Under the pieces are notes generated by a model. It did no database searches, was not told the origin of the DNA, and worked only from the letters and a program-made list of their open reading frames with translations. Source: Parvibaculaceae bacterium PLY_AMNH_Bact1 (GTDB lineage Bacteria; Pseudomonadota; Alphaproteobacteria; Parvibaculales; Parvibaculaceae). Taken from it: DNA of 64,000 bases. Shown in pieces: positions 52,331 through 60,959 of this stretch. Position 1 is the first letter of the stretch, and each line of letters begins with the position of its first letter. The stretch lies in contig CP126168.1 in NCBI GenBank assembly GCA_032881465.1, positions 310,001 to 374,000 on the forward strand. Direction: 5' to 3'. Both the position numbers and the translations under genes were made by a program.

Positions 52331-52643
52331 GCGCTCGCATTAAGGGATAGGCGCCTAGGACGACCGCAGGCAGTCCCAGAGAGACGATTGCGGGCAGTTT
52401 TAGTACCGCTACGATGGTCGGATCCCATAGTTCCGGTGACACATAGCGCTGGGTTATGGCCTGCATAAGATTGAGGCTATCAGGAGACAGGGCAAACCAG
52501 ACCTCACCTCCTGTATGGAAGAGGCCGCTGCGCGCAGGTGCGCCGAGCAGGTCATAGAGGCCTGCGCTCAGAGCCGCCAGGGCAAAAGCACCTGAAATGA
52601 GTGTCAGTAAAAGCCGCACGGCGATTTTCCAATAGAAGTGCAT
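52311..52643 (-). CDS. Small membrane protein, paralogue of the next upstream gene
   Basis: 110 aa with two helices: one N-terminal ([20 protein letters not shown]) and one C-terminal ([16 protein letters not shown]). Between them is a periplasmic-like loop with [17 protein letters not shown] and a [11 protein letters not shown] segment. The neighbour at 52743 has the same layout and matching residues (GELWTLLHPATL, DPGFTSLLTFP), so these are diverged tandem duplicates. Function unknown. The gene ends inside the lepA 3' end on the other strand. Confidence 0.72.
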   Translation of the reverse strand: MHFYWKIAVRLLLTLISGAFALAALSAGLYDLLGAPARSGLFHTGGEVWFALSPDSLNLMQAITQRYVSPELWDPTIVAVLKLPAIVSLGLPAVVLGAYPLMRALNSRPS

Positions 52644-52742
52644 AACGGAGCGATGCTCAAGAGCATGCTCCGTTATGCGGGCGTCCTACAATGCGAAAAC
52701 TTCCCCCAAAGCGTTCGCCGGGCCACCGAGTTCAGAAGGTGA

Positions 52743-53033
52743 TTAGTCGCGACGGCGGAAGAGGAAAGCGATCAAGATGCCAATCACGCCAAACACAGCC
52801 CAAGATGGGAATGTCAGAAGTGATGTAAATCCTGGATCTGCAACAGCCCCTGGCAAGCTTTCTGCCGCCCACGCGTTTGTTGATTCCAACGTTGCAGGGT
52901 GAAGCAAAGTCCATAACTCACCCAAGGAGCGGATTTTTACTTCCCCGGCTTCGAGTGTCTGTATTCCGTCTGCACCCAAAACCATAAGCGCAGCAGCAAT
53001 AAAGATAAGTCCGATTAGCCTGAAAACGATCAT
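52743..53033 (-). CDS. Small membrane protein, tandem paralogue
   Basis: About 96 aa from ATG 53033, which has a GGGGGG site 9-10 nt upstream; an upstream ATG at 53063 has none. Two hydrophobic ends (LIGLIFIAAALMVLGAD and WAVFGVIGILIAFLFRRRD) enclose a loop with GELWTLLHPATL and DPGFTSLL. The same loop pattern occurs in the gene at 52311. Such proteins are often simply called DUF-type membrane proteins. Function unknown. Confidence 0.72.
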   Translation of the reverse strand: MIVFRLIGLIFIAAALMVLGADGIQTLEAGEVKIRSLGELWTLLHPATLESTNAWAAESLPGAVADPGFTSLLTFPSWAVFGVIGILIAFLFRRRD

Positions 53034-53158
53034 TATTATTTGGCCCCCCAGCCATTTACTCATCGCGACAAGTCACGACTTAACGAAACGGTAACGGCTG
53101 AAGAGACAAACGACAAGATGTCGCGGTGCGATGATTTTGCGACGAACGCTTACAGGTG

Positions 53159-53186
53159 TTGATTCAGGGGGGGCGTGGGGTATATT
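53159..53186 (+). promoter_or_regulatory. Promoter of tRNA-Ser
   Basis: TTGATT (53159-53164), 16 nt and TATATT (53181-53186), about 38 bp before the tRNA. Confidence 0.6.
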
Positions 53187-53223
53187 GCGCGCCAAATCAG
53201 GTGGTTAAGAAGCCGCTGACTGC

Positions 53224-53314
53224 GGAGAGGTGGCCGAGTGGCTGAAGGCGCACGCTTGGAAAGCGTGTAGGCGGTAATCCCGTCTCGAGGGTTCGAATCC
53301 CTCTCTCTCCGCCA
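53224..53314 (+). tRNA. tRNA-Ser (anticodon GGA)
   Basis: Class II tRNA of 91 nt with encoded CCA. Acceptor GGAGAGG pairs with TCTCTCC (last pair G-U). The D-arm is TGGCCGAGTGGCTGAAGGCG, the anticodon loop is TTGGAAA, a long variable arm follows, and the T-loop is TTCGAAT. Close to E. coli tRNA-Ser(GGA). Confidence 0.95.
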
Positions 53315-53530
53315 CCATTTTCCTTCAGATTCAACCACTTACAATTGTGTCAGGCACGATGACTCATTTTTGACTGCGCTGGGGTGCGCCGCAGGATCGG
53401 AGCATTTACGTCGGGCGGAGCTCATGAGTCCCGATTTGTTAACGCGCTAAATGAGCAGCAAAAAGCCACCTGCGACATGTTTGCATCACCTAAATGAGAA
53501 ACATGGTTAATTAATTCTTAGAGGGGGGTG
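53315..53530. other. Gap between tRNA-Ser and the pilus genes
   Basis: 216 bp with no gene seen. No integrase or attachment-like repeat of the tRNA 3' end was noticed, so there is no sign of an integrated element. Confidence 0.5.
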
Positions 53531-54088
53531 TCAGCTTGTGCGGCCGACCGCTGACGTTCTCCGGGGACGCAGAAAATACTGATTGGAGAAGGTAATGCCG
53601 CCCGTCAGGTATTGCCCAATCGGAGAGGTGTAGGTGTATCGGGCCTCCGCAACGATGACGCTGGTCCCGGCGCTGGTAAGGCCTGGTGGCAGCGTATAGG
53701 TCGAGCCAGGCGCGTAGGCAGTGCCGTTATAGGCATCACTCCAATCAATCGTCGTAACGTTATTCTCATCAGCGACAACGCTGGCGACGACAACGGTCAA
53801 TGTGGCAGAGCCAAACGGTTCCATTATTGTTGTGCTCGCGTCGAAAATATCATCCATCATGTTGTCATCGATTAAGACAGCCTGTGCGACCAGGTCAGCC
53901 ACGGCGCTGCCTGTTTTGTTGAGTTTCCTGTCGGCGATCAGTGCGTTGCCAAGCTCAACCGCCCCAAAATAGAGAGAGAGCATCAGCGGTAAGATCAGCG
54001 CGAATTCGACTGATGACGTGCCTTCATCTCGTTTTTGTGCCGTTCGGCCAAAATCTCGAAGGTTTGACATGAAAGTGGTCATTGTCAC
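53531..54088 (-). CDS. tadE: TadE-like minor pseudopilin
   Basis: 185 aa. A TadE-type hydrophobic stretch (TSSVEFALILPLMLSLYFGAVELGNAL) near residues 23-49 with the conserved Glu of type IV pilin-like segments. The rest is a periplasmic beta-rich domain. TadE and TadF are minor pseudopilins of the Flp pilus machine. Its ATG overlaps the end of the upstream TadE-like gene (ATGA), so both are made together. Confidence 0.8.
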   Translation of the reverse strand: MTMTTFMSNLRDFGRTAQKRDEGTSSVEFALILPLMLSLYFGAVELGNALIADRKLNKTGSAVADLVAQAVLIDDNMMDDIFDASTTIMEPFGSATLTVVVASVVADENNVTTIDWSDAYNGTAYAPGSTYTLPPGLTSAGTSVIVAEARYTYTSPIGQYLTGGITFSNQYFLRPRRTSAVGRTS

Positions 54089-54699
54089 GCTCCTCCCGGA
54101 AGGATTTCGCCAAATGGCTCATTGCGAAAGACAGCGCTGGATGCCAGCAGGCGGTTGCCACCTGACATGTTCTCAAGTCCGATACCGATCGGTGTGATCA
54201 CATCCCAAACATAGAAAGCACGTACCAGAACCACATCGCCTGCACCGCCAATATTGTATTGAAAGGCGTTCGACAGGTTGCCGTTCTCATCAAGCGGGTC
54301 GGTGAAGTTGACCGCGCTGAATTCATCAAACGTGCGAACGTCAACGACAAGATCTTGTTCGCAATCAAAGAAAAGGGGGCTTCGGGAACAGATCTCAATT
54401 TTAAACTGCGCAGCACTCATGCCTTGAGCATGGGCTTCTCCTGTTCGCACCATCCTTGCCGCGTCCTCCATCGCGCCTTCCATGGCGACCGACGCGAAGA
54501 AAACGATAGCTGTTTCAATGAGTGCAAACAGGGTTGCGAAGAATGGAACGCCGATCAGGCCCATCTCAACTGCGACGCTGCCTTCCTTGTTTCGTCCAAA
54601 GGACCGAAAGCTCAGCGGTAAAATCCGCTTCCTCAAAAGTCCCGATCCTGTGCCCTTATGTTTCACGGGGATGCCTCTCGTCATTTGCAGTGTTGCCAT
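54085..54699 (-). CDS. TadE/TadF-like minor pseudopilin
   Basis: 204 aa with an N-terminal basic part and EGSVAVEMGLIGVPFFATLFALIETAIVFFASVAM (residues about 40-72), the TadE signature with conserved Glu. Two Cys (CSRSPLFFDC) may form a disulfide in the periplasm. It is first in the two-gene minus-strand unit and is divergent from the TadG-like gene. Which of the two is TadF cannot be decided. Confidence 0.78.
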   Translation of the reverse strand: MATLQMTRGIPVKHKGTGSGLLRKRILPLSFRSFGRNKEGSVAVEMGLIGVPFFATLFALIETAIVFFASVAMEGAMEDAARMVRTGEAHAQGMSAAQFKIEICSRSPLFFDCEQDLVVDVRTFDEFSAVNFTDPLDENGNLSNAFQYNIGGAGDVVLVRAFYVWDVITPIGIGLENMSGGNRLLASSAVFRNEPFGEILPGGA

Positions 54700-54854
54700 C
54701 CAGAAATCTGGTGGTGTTTCATTTCATGACGCAGGGATACAGAAAAAACCTTGCCGTGCCGTCAGTTTTGGCGACGCAATTTGAGCTAAAAACGAAGAGA
54801 ATTTGCCTAAAATTTTATCCAATTCACAGGTTCCTTCTGCGTCCGAGATGGTAA

Positions 54855-54871
54855 CAATTTGAGTCAAATTG
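54855..54871. promoter_or_regulatory. 17-bp perfect inverted repeat between the tadE and tadG units
   Basis: CAATTTGA-G-TCAAATTG, in the 270-bp divergent gap. A half-site CAATTTGAG recurs at 54777-54785. It could be a regulator operator for both pilus units. The rest of the gap has no gene. Confidence 0.6.
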
Positions 54872-54969
54872 CCGCTCCAAGTTGAGGCTCCTTTAACGTC
54901 GGAGGCATAGGGTTCACTCAGTCTTAATCCCAGGGTGCGGGGTGTTCCGAGAACGGAGCAATGTGAGTT

Positions 54970-56490
54970 ATGGATCAGATTGGAAGTAGAATGGTCGTTG
55001 CCGCGCTGAGGTCTCTTGCGACCATCGGTGAACTCCTAAAGGACCGCGCAGGCAATGTTGCTCTTACATTTGCAATTGCAGCGATGCCAATCATGGCAGC
55101 AGCAGGCATCGGCGTTGACGTGTCGCGTGCATACTTGGTTCGGGCACAGCTCACTCAAGCATTAGATGCTGCGGGTCTTGCGGTTGCGGGGGCGCCAGGG
55201 GCGTCTGACGAATATCTGGCGACGCTCGCACAAGATTTCTTCAACGCAAATTACTCTCAAACCGAGATGGGGGTCCCGGGGGATCTTCAGCTTAACATTG
55301 AAGGTAATGTCGTAACCCTGTCAGTGTCGGCGACCTTGCCTACCGCTCTTCTAGGTATCTTTGGTATCGATGAAATGGATGTCGGCAGCGTGGTTGAGGT
55401 GACAAGAGAGAGCAAAGCTCTTGAGATTGTCATGGTTCTCGACAATACGGGCTCCATGGGATCAAGCGGTAAGCTGGATGCGATGAAGGATGCAGCTTCC
55501 ACGCTGGTGAACATCCTATTCGGTGAAAACCCCAGTACTGACAAGCTTCATATTGGTCTGGTGCCATTCGCGGCCGGCGTCAATGTGGGAACAAATTTTC
55601 CCATCTCCGCTCTCGACATGAGTGGTGCATCAAGCATTCACAAAGAGAATTTCAAATTCAGTACAGAACCTACGGTGAGCAATCTGTGGGATCTTTATGA
55701 TGAGATAGACAATCGCTCCTGGGCCGGCTGTGTGCAAACACGTCCCGAACCACTGGATGAACTTGATACCCCACCAAATTCAGGTGACACATTGTGGGTA
55801 CCTTGGTTCGCACCGGATGAGCGAAGCAGCGGGTACTACAACAATTATTTCTCCGACGCTGACTCCAGTCAGAGTAACAATAAGGAGCAGCGCGACATCT
55901 CGAAATACATGAGCTCATATGTAAACTCTTCGAGTAGAGGTCCAAACTATGGGTGCACCATGCGCCCGCTCACTCCCTTGACCAACGACAAAGATCTTTT
56001 GCTCAGTGACATCAACGCGATGAATGCCAGTGGAGTCACCCATATCCCTGTAGGGCTTGCCTGGGGTTGGCGGGTCATTTCGCCGGAGGAACCCTTCACT
56101 GAAGGTCGCGAGTATAATGATCTCGATGTGGACAAGGCTGTGATTTTGCTCACCGATGGATCGAATGTTCTCGGTACGGCGAGCAATCACAACCGATCCA
56201 GGTACACGGCATATGGGTATGTTCGAAAGGGACGCCTTGGCACTAAAGATGCGGGTGCAGCTCAGGATCGTCTAGACCCCAAGACGGCAGATATCTGTGA
56301 GAACATCAAAGATGAAGGTGTTCGCTTGTACACCATCACCTTCAAGGTTTCAGACACTGAAACGCAGGCATTGATGGAAGAATGCGCGACATCTCCCGCC
56401 TTGTATTTCGACTCACCGAGCAACGAAGAGCTGGAGACCATCTTCCAGGCGATCGCACGCGATCTCTCCAATCTCCGCTTGAGTAAGTAA
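54970..56490 (+). CDS. TadG-like protein with VWA domain
   Basis: 506-aa pilus-assembly protein. N-terminal Tad-type hydrophobic segment after a pilin-like GNVALTFAIAAMPIMAAAGIGVD (residues about 27-50). Then a von Willebrand A domain with a MIDAS-like DNTGSMGSSGK near residue 158 and VILLTDGSN later. TadG-like proteins help assemble or anchor Flp pili in the outer envelope. The unit ends at a strong bidirectional terminator. Confidence 0.85.
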   Translation: MDQIGSRMVVAALRSLATIGELLKDRAGNVALTFAIAAMPIMAAAGIGVDVSRAYLVRAQLTQALDAAGLAVAGAPGASDEYLATLAQDFFNANYSQTEMGVPGDLQLNIEGNVVTLSVSATLPTALLGIFGIDEMDVGSVVEVTRESKALEIVMVLDNTGSMGSSGKLDAMKDAASTLVNILFGENPSTDKLHIGLVPFAAGVNVGTNFPISALDMSGASSIHKENFKFSTEPTVSNLWDLYDEIDNRSWAGCVQTRPEPLDELDTPPNSGDTLWVPWFAPDERSSGYYNNYFSDADSSQSNNKEQRDISKYMSSYVNSSSRGPNYGCTMRPLTPLTNDKDLLLSDINAMNASGVTHIPVGLAWGWRVISPEEPFTEGREYNDLDVDKAVILLTDGSNVLGTASNHNRSRYTAYGYVRKGRLGTKDAGAAQDRLDPKTADICENIKDEGVRLYTITFKVSDTETQALMEECATSPALYFDSPSNEELETIFQAIARDLSNLRLSK

Positions 56491-56521
56491 TAGAACCAAC
56501 GCAGGGATCAGAATCAAAAAA

Positions 56522-56552
56522 GGGGCGCTTCCTTGAGAAGTGCCCCTTGTTT
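56522..56552. terminator. Bidirectional terminator between the tadG-like and CpaC-N-like genes
   Basis: GGGGCGCTTC (56522-56531) pairs with GAAGTGCCCC (56537-56546, one G-U) around CTTGA. T-rich sequence follows on the plus strand and AAAAAA precedes it, so both convergent genes can use it. Confidence 0.88.
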
Positions 56553-56569
56553 TAGTTCGGTGAGGGTCC

Positions 56570-57055
56570 TTAGTCTTCTCCGCTGGCTCCTGCCGCAACG
56601 GCATCTCCGTAAGAGGTGACGTTCTCTGTAGTGGTGAGAAGCATATCTGTGCTCTCTGGTTCATCCGCGGTGTTGATCACCCGGATACAATTGGGAGCGC
56701 ATGAGTAAGAGGTTTGGTTTGGGCCTCGGTTCACGGTCACAACACCTTTGCGGGCACCGATTACTTTTATGTCCAGATTGGCGATCTGCCGGCCTGATGC
56801 ATCGAGCGCAATCAGGTTTGTTGTTCCATAGCTACGACCAAACACAATCAATGTGTTGTCGTTACTGATGGAGACGTCCGCTATCGAGGGATTGCCGACA
56901 ATAATGCTCGAGGCTGCCTGTCCCAGGTTATGGAGGCGAGAATGATTGACCTCGATATTGACGTCTGCTGCCCACGCCGGAAATGCCAGCAGGCTTCCGG
57001 CAAGTGCGGTTGCACAAGCAAGAGCGCGATGTGGCCGCTTGAAAGTGTGCGTCAT
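56570..57055 (-). CDS. Orphan secretin N-domain (pilus assembly N-terminal domain) protein
   Basis: 161 aa. A signal peptide ending FPAWA is followed by the domain found at the N-terminus of CpaC/RcpA secretins (VNIEVNHSRLHNLGQAASSIIVGNPSIADVSI, RSYGTTNLIALDASGRQIANLDIKV). It lacks the secretin barrel. The tail has a Cys pair (SYSCAPNC). cpaC at 59438 has the same domain, so this may be a duplicated module that helps pilus secretin assembly. ATG 57055 gives the clean signal peptide. Confidence 0.8.
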   Translation of the reverse strand: MTHTFKRPHRALACATALAGSLLAFPAWAADVNIEVNHSRLHNLGQAASSIIVGNPSIADVSISNDNTLIVFGRSYGTTNLIALDASGRQIANLDIKVIGARKGVVTVNRGPNQTSYSCAPNCIRVINTADEPESTDMLLTTTENVTSYGDAVAAGASGED

Positions 57056-57502
57056 CTGCCTTGATCCCTTCATCTGCGATAGCTCTACCGCAGTACTGGT
57101 TTAAGTCAGCGGCGACTGTACCCATGAAAGGCTAAACGCTTTGCAAATAGAGCAGTTTGCTGAAAATTCGCGCGATTAGCCGATGACGGGGCAAAAAAAT
57201 TGCGCAATGGCGCGGTCGCTCTAATCCTCAGCAGTTATCGATTTTTAACCAAACTATAGGCGCGGAGTCCCGGGAACATCGGTGAGTACTTATCAAGATC
57301 AAATAAAAGATGTAATATATACATTTTTAATATGTATTGAGTAAAATTGTTTAAATAAAAAACGGAGATCAATGCGATTTTTGTCTTCAGATTAACTTGA
57401 AGGTAAGGCCCCGGCAGTAGGTTGAAGGTGCTCAAAGACACCGGTCAAATGACGGCGGGTTTGGGCTGGTGCTGTACTAAGAGTATTTATGAGGATCTAG
57501 TT
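57056..57502. other. AT-rich upstream region of the Flp pilin gene
   Basis: 447 bp without a convincing gene. Bases about 57296-57364 are strongly AT-rich (TAATATATACATTTTTAATA-like), unlike the GC-rich surroundings. It probably holds the flp promoter and binding sites. A CtrA-like TTAA-N7-GTAA (57392-57406) lies within it. Short open frames here look spurious. Confidence 0.55.
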
Positions 57503-57682
57503 ATGACTACATTTTTCAAGCGTTTCGGTGCTGATGAGTCAGGTGCGACAGCCATTGAATATGGATTGATCGCTGCTGGTATTTCAGTCGCAATCGTTGG
57601 CGTCGTTGGCACAATTGGGGGCGATGTTCTTGCTCTCTTCAATGCAATCGATGCGGCTCTCGTTACCCCAACACCGGGCTAA
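57503..57682 (+). CDS. flp: Flp family type IVb pilin
   Basis: 59-aa prepilin, the major subunit of the Tad pilus. A short basic leader is followed by the prepilin peptidase site (SG/ATAIEYGLIAAGISVAIV) with conserved Glu and Tyr of the Flp motif, and one hydrophobic helix. The short C-terminal tail ends VTPTPG. ATG 57503 has a GAGGA site. A terminator directly follows, so the pilin is made from its own message, as expected for an abundant subunit. Confidence 0.92.
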   Translation: MTTFFKRFGADESGATAIEYGLIAAGISVAIVGVVGTIGGDVLALFNAIDAALVTPTPG

Positions 57683-57723
57683 TGTGACCCTTCAGCCTCA
57701 TCTTTGATGGGGACAAGATTTGG

Positions 57724-57759
57724 AAACCGCCGGCCGTGCAACGTGCTGGCGGTTTTTTT
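57724..57759 (+). terminator. Terminator after flp
   Basis: AAACCGCC (57724-57731) pairs with GGCGGTTT (57748-57755), followed by TTTT. Confidence 0.88.
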
Positions 57760-57930
57760 ATGGCCTCAATCGGAGCTGCACGGAGAACCGTTTTTATCGC
57801 CTGCCTCTACCTCCACGGCCTCAAAGAAAAGTAAGGCGTCTTTACGCCGTGTTTACACCCGGCGCGACATTCTTCTGACGACGGAAAAAAGTCCAAAGTA
57901 CTTGTTTTCATTAAACTTTTAGGCGTTCGC

Positions 57931-58440
57931 GTGTTGCAGACTGTCATTCTTACCCTCTTTCCGGCGCTGCTTGTTTTTGGCGCGGTCAGCGATCTGCTGA
58001 CCTTCAAAATACCCAACTGGGTATCGCTGGCGCTCGTTGGTTTGTTTGTGGTGGCCGCTCCACTCGCTGGCGTGAGTTGGGCAGTGATCGGAAGTCACCT
58101 GGCGATCGGTGTGGTCTTGTTGCTTGCTGGAATGGGCATGTTTGCCCTGAAGCTCTTAGGAGGCGGTGATGCGAAACTTCTTGCCGCTTCGGGGCTCTGG
58201 ATGGGTTGGGCAGCGTTGCCCTCTTACTTTTTCTGGGTTGCGATCATAGGCGGCATGCTTGCTTTCGCCTTGGTGGCATTTCGACGGACACCCCTAACTG
58301 CGGGCATCGCACAATACCCCTGGATCTCGCGCCTACACGATAGGGGCGCTGGCATTCCCTATGGGATTGCGCTCGCCGCAGGTGCCTTGATGACTTTACC
58401 GCAAACCATTTGGTTCTCCGTCGCGGCAATACCCGCCTGA
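57931..58440 (+). CDS. cpaA: Prepilin peptidase CpaA (A24 family)
   Basis: 169-aa inner-membrane aspartic peptidase that cleaves the Flp leader. Catalytic aspartates in SDLLTFKIPNW (N-terminal) and GGGDAKLL (GXGD motif). About six helices; the N-methyltransferase domain is absent, as normal for Tad peptidases. GTG start at 57931. First gene of the cpaABCDEF run. Confidence 0.93.
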   Translation: MLQTVILTLFPALLVFGAVSDLLTFKIPNWVSLALVGLFVVAAPLAGVSWAVIGSHLAIGVVLLLAGMGMFALKLLGGGDAKLLAASGLWMGWAALPSYFFWVAIIGGMLAFALVAFRRTPLTAGIAQYPWISRLHDRGAGIPYGIALAAGALMTLPQTIWFSVAAIPA

Positions 58441-58592
58441 CAGCAATACAGGGACAGAAAATGATGAAACAGACCGCATGGGGCGAGCGCTGGCCGACGA
58501 AAAAGGCGCTGAAAAATTAACTATAAGTTGATCGAAAAGTCGTTTGATAGGGCAAAAGCGACCTCTCACAGCCGGAAAAAGGTGGTGATCCT

Positions 58593-59441
58593 GTGAACGC
58601 GATGAGAATTGGAATTTTGGCTTTGGCATTGGTTGCAGCAGGTCTTGCTGCATTCCTTGCACGCTCACTTGTGTCTGATGAGAAGCCACAGGTCGTCGTG
58701 CCGCAGATTATCGAACAGCCAATGGCTGAAGTTCTGGTGGCGGCAAGCGACCTCGCTCTAGGTCAGCGGGTTAGCAAGGGCGACCTTGTCTGGCAACCCT
58801 GGCCGGAAGACGCGGTCACAAACTCCTACATTACCCAGGATGTGCAACCGAACGCTTTTGACGTGTTTGGTGGTGCAATCGCGCGCAGCCCGATTTTGGC
58901 AGGCGAGCCCATTACGAATGGAAAGCTGGTGAGCTTTGAAAATGCCGGCTTTATGTCTGCATTGATCTCACCGGGCATGCGAGCCGTGTCGACCAAAATT
59001 TCACCTGAGACAGGTGCCGGCGGCTTTATTCTGCCAAATGACCGGGTCGATGTAATTATGACCATGCGACTGCGGTCGGGGTCTACAGAAGAGGACGGTG
59101 GTAACAACGGATACCGCAGTGAAACCATTCTTCGCAATGTTCGTGTCCTGGCCATTGATCAGACTTTCAAGGAAGTAGAGGGAGAGCAAGTTGTTGTCGG
59201 GAAGACGGCAACGCTCGAAATGCTTCCGGCGCAAGCAGAAGGTTTTGCACTCGCAGCAGCACAGGGTGAGATTTCCCTGGCATTGCGTTCCCTCGCCGAT
59301 ACAGGCCGCAATGATCAGGTGCCAACAAATGTCTCTGCCGAACAAACCAGTGGCGGGACCCTTCAGCGCGGCGCGTCAGTACGCGTCCTGCGCTATGGAG
59401 CCGAAACAACCGTCTCAACCATAGCAGGGAGAGGGAAATGA
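58593..59441 (+). CDS. cpaB: Flp pilus assembly protein CpaB (RcpC-like)
   Basis: 282 aa. One N-terminal membrane anchor (ILALALVAAGLAAFLAR) and a periplasmic SAF domain (AEVLVAASDLALGQRVSKGDLVWQPWP) that may bind glycan or peptidoglycan. It works with the secretin CpaC. GTG 58593 follows a GGTGG site; ATG 58602 is a possible later start. The stop overlaps the cpaC ATG. Confidence 0.9.
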   Translation: MNAMRIGILALALVAAGLAAFLARSLVSDEKPQVVVPQIIEQPMAEVLVAASDLALGQRVSKGDLVWQPWPEDAVTNSYITQDVQPNAFDVFGGAIARSPILAGEPITNGKLVSFENAGFMSALISPGMRAVSTKISPETGAGGFILPNDRVDVIMTMRLRSGSTEEDGGNNGYRSETILRNVRVLAIDQTFKEVEGEQVVVGKTATLEMLPAQAEGFALAAAQGEISLALRSLADTGRNDQVPTNVSAEQTSGGTLQRGASVRVLRYGAETTVSTIAGRGK

Positions 59442-60943
59442 CCTGGATGGCTGCGTATCGCTATCGCATTCTGTCTCTGACAAAGCTTCGCAGAGTGTTT
59501 GCCTTATCACTTATTGGACTGTTGTTTGTTGCATCGGGCCTTGTAGGAAATGAGAAAGTGCTCGCTGCTGGGGATGCTCAGCTGGTGCGTATCACCGAGG
59601 GCGGCGCGAGCACCGCATCAAGGACGCTCACCTTGGGGCTGAACAAGGCTGCAATCATCGAGCTGCCGGTTGATGCGACCGATGTGTTGGTCTCAAACCC
59701 AGCGATAGTTGACGCGGTCGTACGCACAGCTCGGCGTACCTACGTCATCGGCATGGAAATCGGGCAGACAAACGCCTTCTTCTTCAATGCACGCGGTGAG
59801 CAGATTCTAAATCTCGAAATTCGTGTGGAGCGCGATCTTGCAAGTCTCACAAGTATGCTTGCGCGTTTCCTGCCAAATGCTCGTCTCAATGTCGAGGCGG
59901 TCAATGACAATATTGTTCTATCTGGCTACGTGCCAAACGCATCTCAGGCGACGCAAGCGCGCGACCTCGCGGCGCGCTATGTGGGCAACCCTGATTTTGT
60001 GCTCAACATGCTGACCATTGAGGGAAAAGAACAGGTCAACCTTCGCGTGACGGTCGCGGAAATGCAGCGCACCCTGATCAAACAGTTGGGTGTTGATCTG
60101 ACAAGCTCAGTTGATATCGGCAATCTTGCCTTGAGCCTTGCAACGACCAACGCTTTCTCGCTTCAGGGAAACCCACTGGGCGGTTTGACCAGCGCGCCAA
60201 ACGGCCTTCCTGCAACCGGTGGCTCAGACATAACCGGGGCTCTGACAGCATTGGAGCGAGCCGGGCTGTTGCGCACGCTTGCGGAGCCAAACCTGACTGC
60301 CATATCAGGTGAATCGGCGAGCTTCCTCGCAGGTGGTGAGTTTCCTGTACCAACATCGCAAGACAGGAACGGCAACGTCGTACTCGAATTCAAGCCATTT
60401 GGTGTTGGTCTTGGCTTCAAGCCAGTCGTCCTGGGAGAAGGCCGTATCAGTCTCCAGATTTCAACTGAGGTAAGCGAGCTTTCCAATGAAGGGTCGTTTG
60501 TTTTCGAAGGTGTGAGCGTTGTTGATGGGGACGGAAACGTTGTGAGGCAGGACGGTGTAACGGTCCCTGCATTGCGGGTGCGCCGTGCTGAGACGACGGT
60601 TGAGCTCCCAAGTGGGGGTTCCATGGTTATGGCCGGTCTTCTGTCTGAAAGTACCAGGCAGAACATCGATGGCGTGCCAGGCATCAAAGATGTTCCTGTC
60701 CTAGGGTCTCTCTTTCGCAGTCGGGACTTTCAGGACAATGAAACAGAGCTAGTGGTGATTGTAACGCCTTACCTTGTTGATGCGACAAGTCGAGACAAAC
60801 TCGTATTGCCAACGGATGGTTTTGCGCCTCCGTCCGATCTGGAAACCTTCCTGACCGGCAGGCTGAACGCCACCTATGGTGTGGCAGGGGACGGCGGCGT
60901 CGACGGCGCGCTGCAAGGCCCTGTTGGATTTGTAGTGGATTGA
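59438..60943 (+). CDS. cpaC: Tad secretin CpaC (RcpA)
   Basis: 501-aa outer-membrane channel of the Flp pilus. The signal peptide is preceded by a long basic N-region. Then comes the pilus N-domain (IIELPVDATDVLVSNPAIVDAVVRTARRTYVIG), a BON-like part, and the secretin barrel with VPVLGSLFRSRDFQDNETELVVIVTPYLV, the family signature. Coupled to cpaB by ATGA. Confidence 0.95.
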   Translation: MTWMAAYRYRILSLTKLRRVFALSLIGLLFVASGLVGNEKVLAAGDAQLVRITEGGASTASRTLTLGLNKAAIIELPVDATDVLVSNPAIVDAVVRTARRTYVIGMEIGQTNAFFFNARGEQILNLEIRVERDLASLTSMLARFLPNARLNVEAVNDNIVLSGYVPNASQATQARDLAARYVGNPDFVLNMLTIEGKEQVNLRVTVAEMQRTLIKQLGVDLTSSVDIGNLALSLATTNAFSLQGNPLGGLTSAPNGLPATGGSDITGALTALERAGLLRTLAEPNLTAISGESASFLAGGEFPVPTSQDRNGNVVLEFKPFGVGLGFKPVVLGEGRISLQISTEVSELSNEGSFVFEGVSVVDGDGNVVRQDGVTVPALRVRRAETTVELPSGGSMVMAGLLSESTRQNIDGVPGIKDVPVLGSLFRSRDFQDNETELVVIVTPYLVDATSRDKLVLPTDGFAPPSDLETFLTGRLNATYGVAGDGGVDGALQGPVGFVVD

Positions 60944-60959
60944 GGGAATGGAGAGACAA

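Noticed and set aside
53507-53521. TTAA-N7-TTAG as a CtrA site
   Set aside because: It lies downstream of both flanking genes and cannot drive any of them.
53224-53530. Integration site at tRNA-Ser
   Set aside because: No integrase gene, no repeat of the tRNA 3' end, and flanking genes are normal chromosomal ones.
57235-57441. 68-codon minus-strand frame in the AT-rich region before flp
   Set aside because: Low-complexity translation, no ribosome site, overlaps the expected flp promoter.
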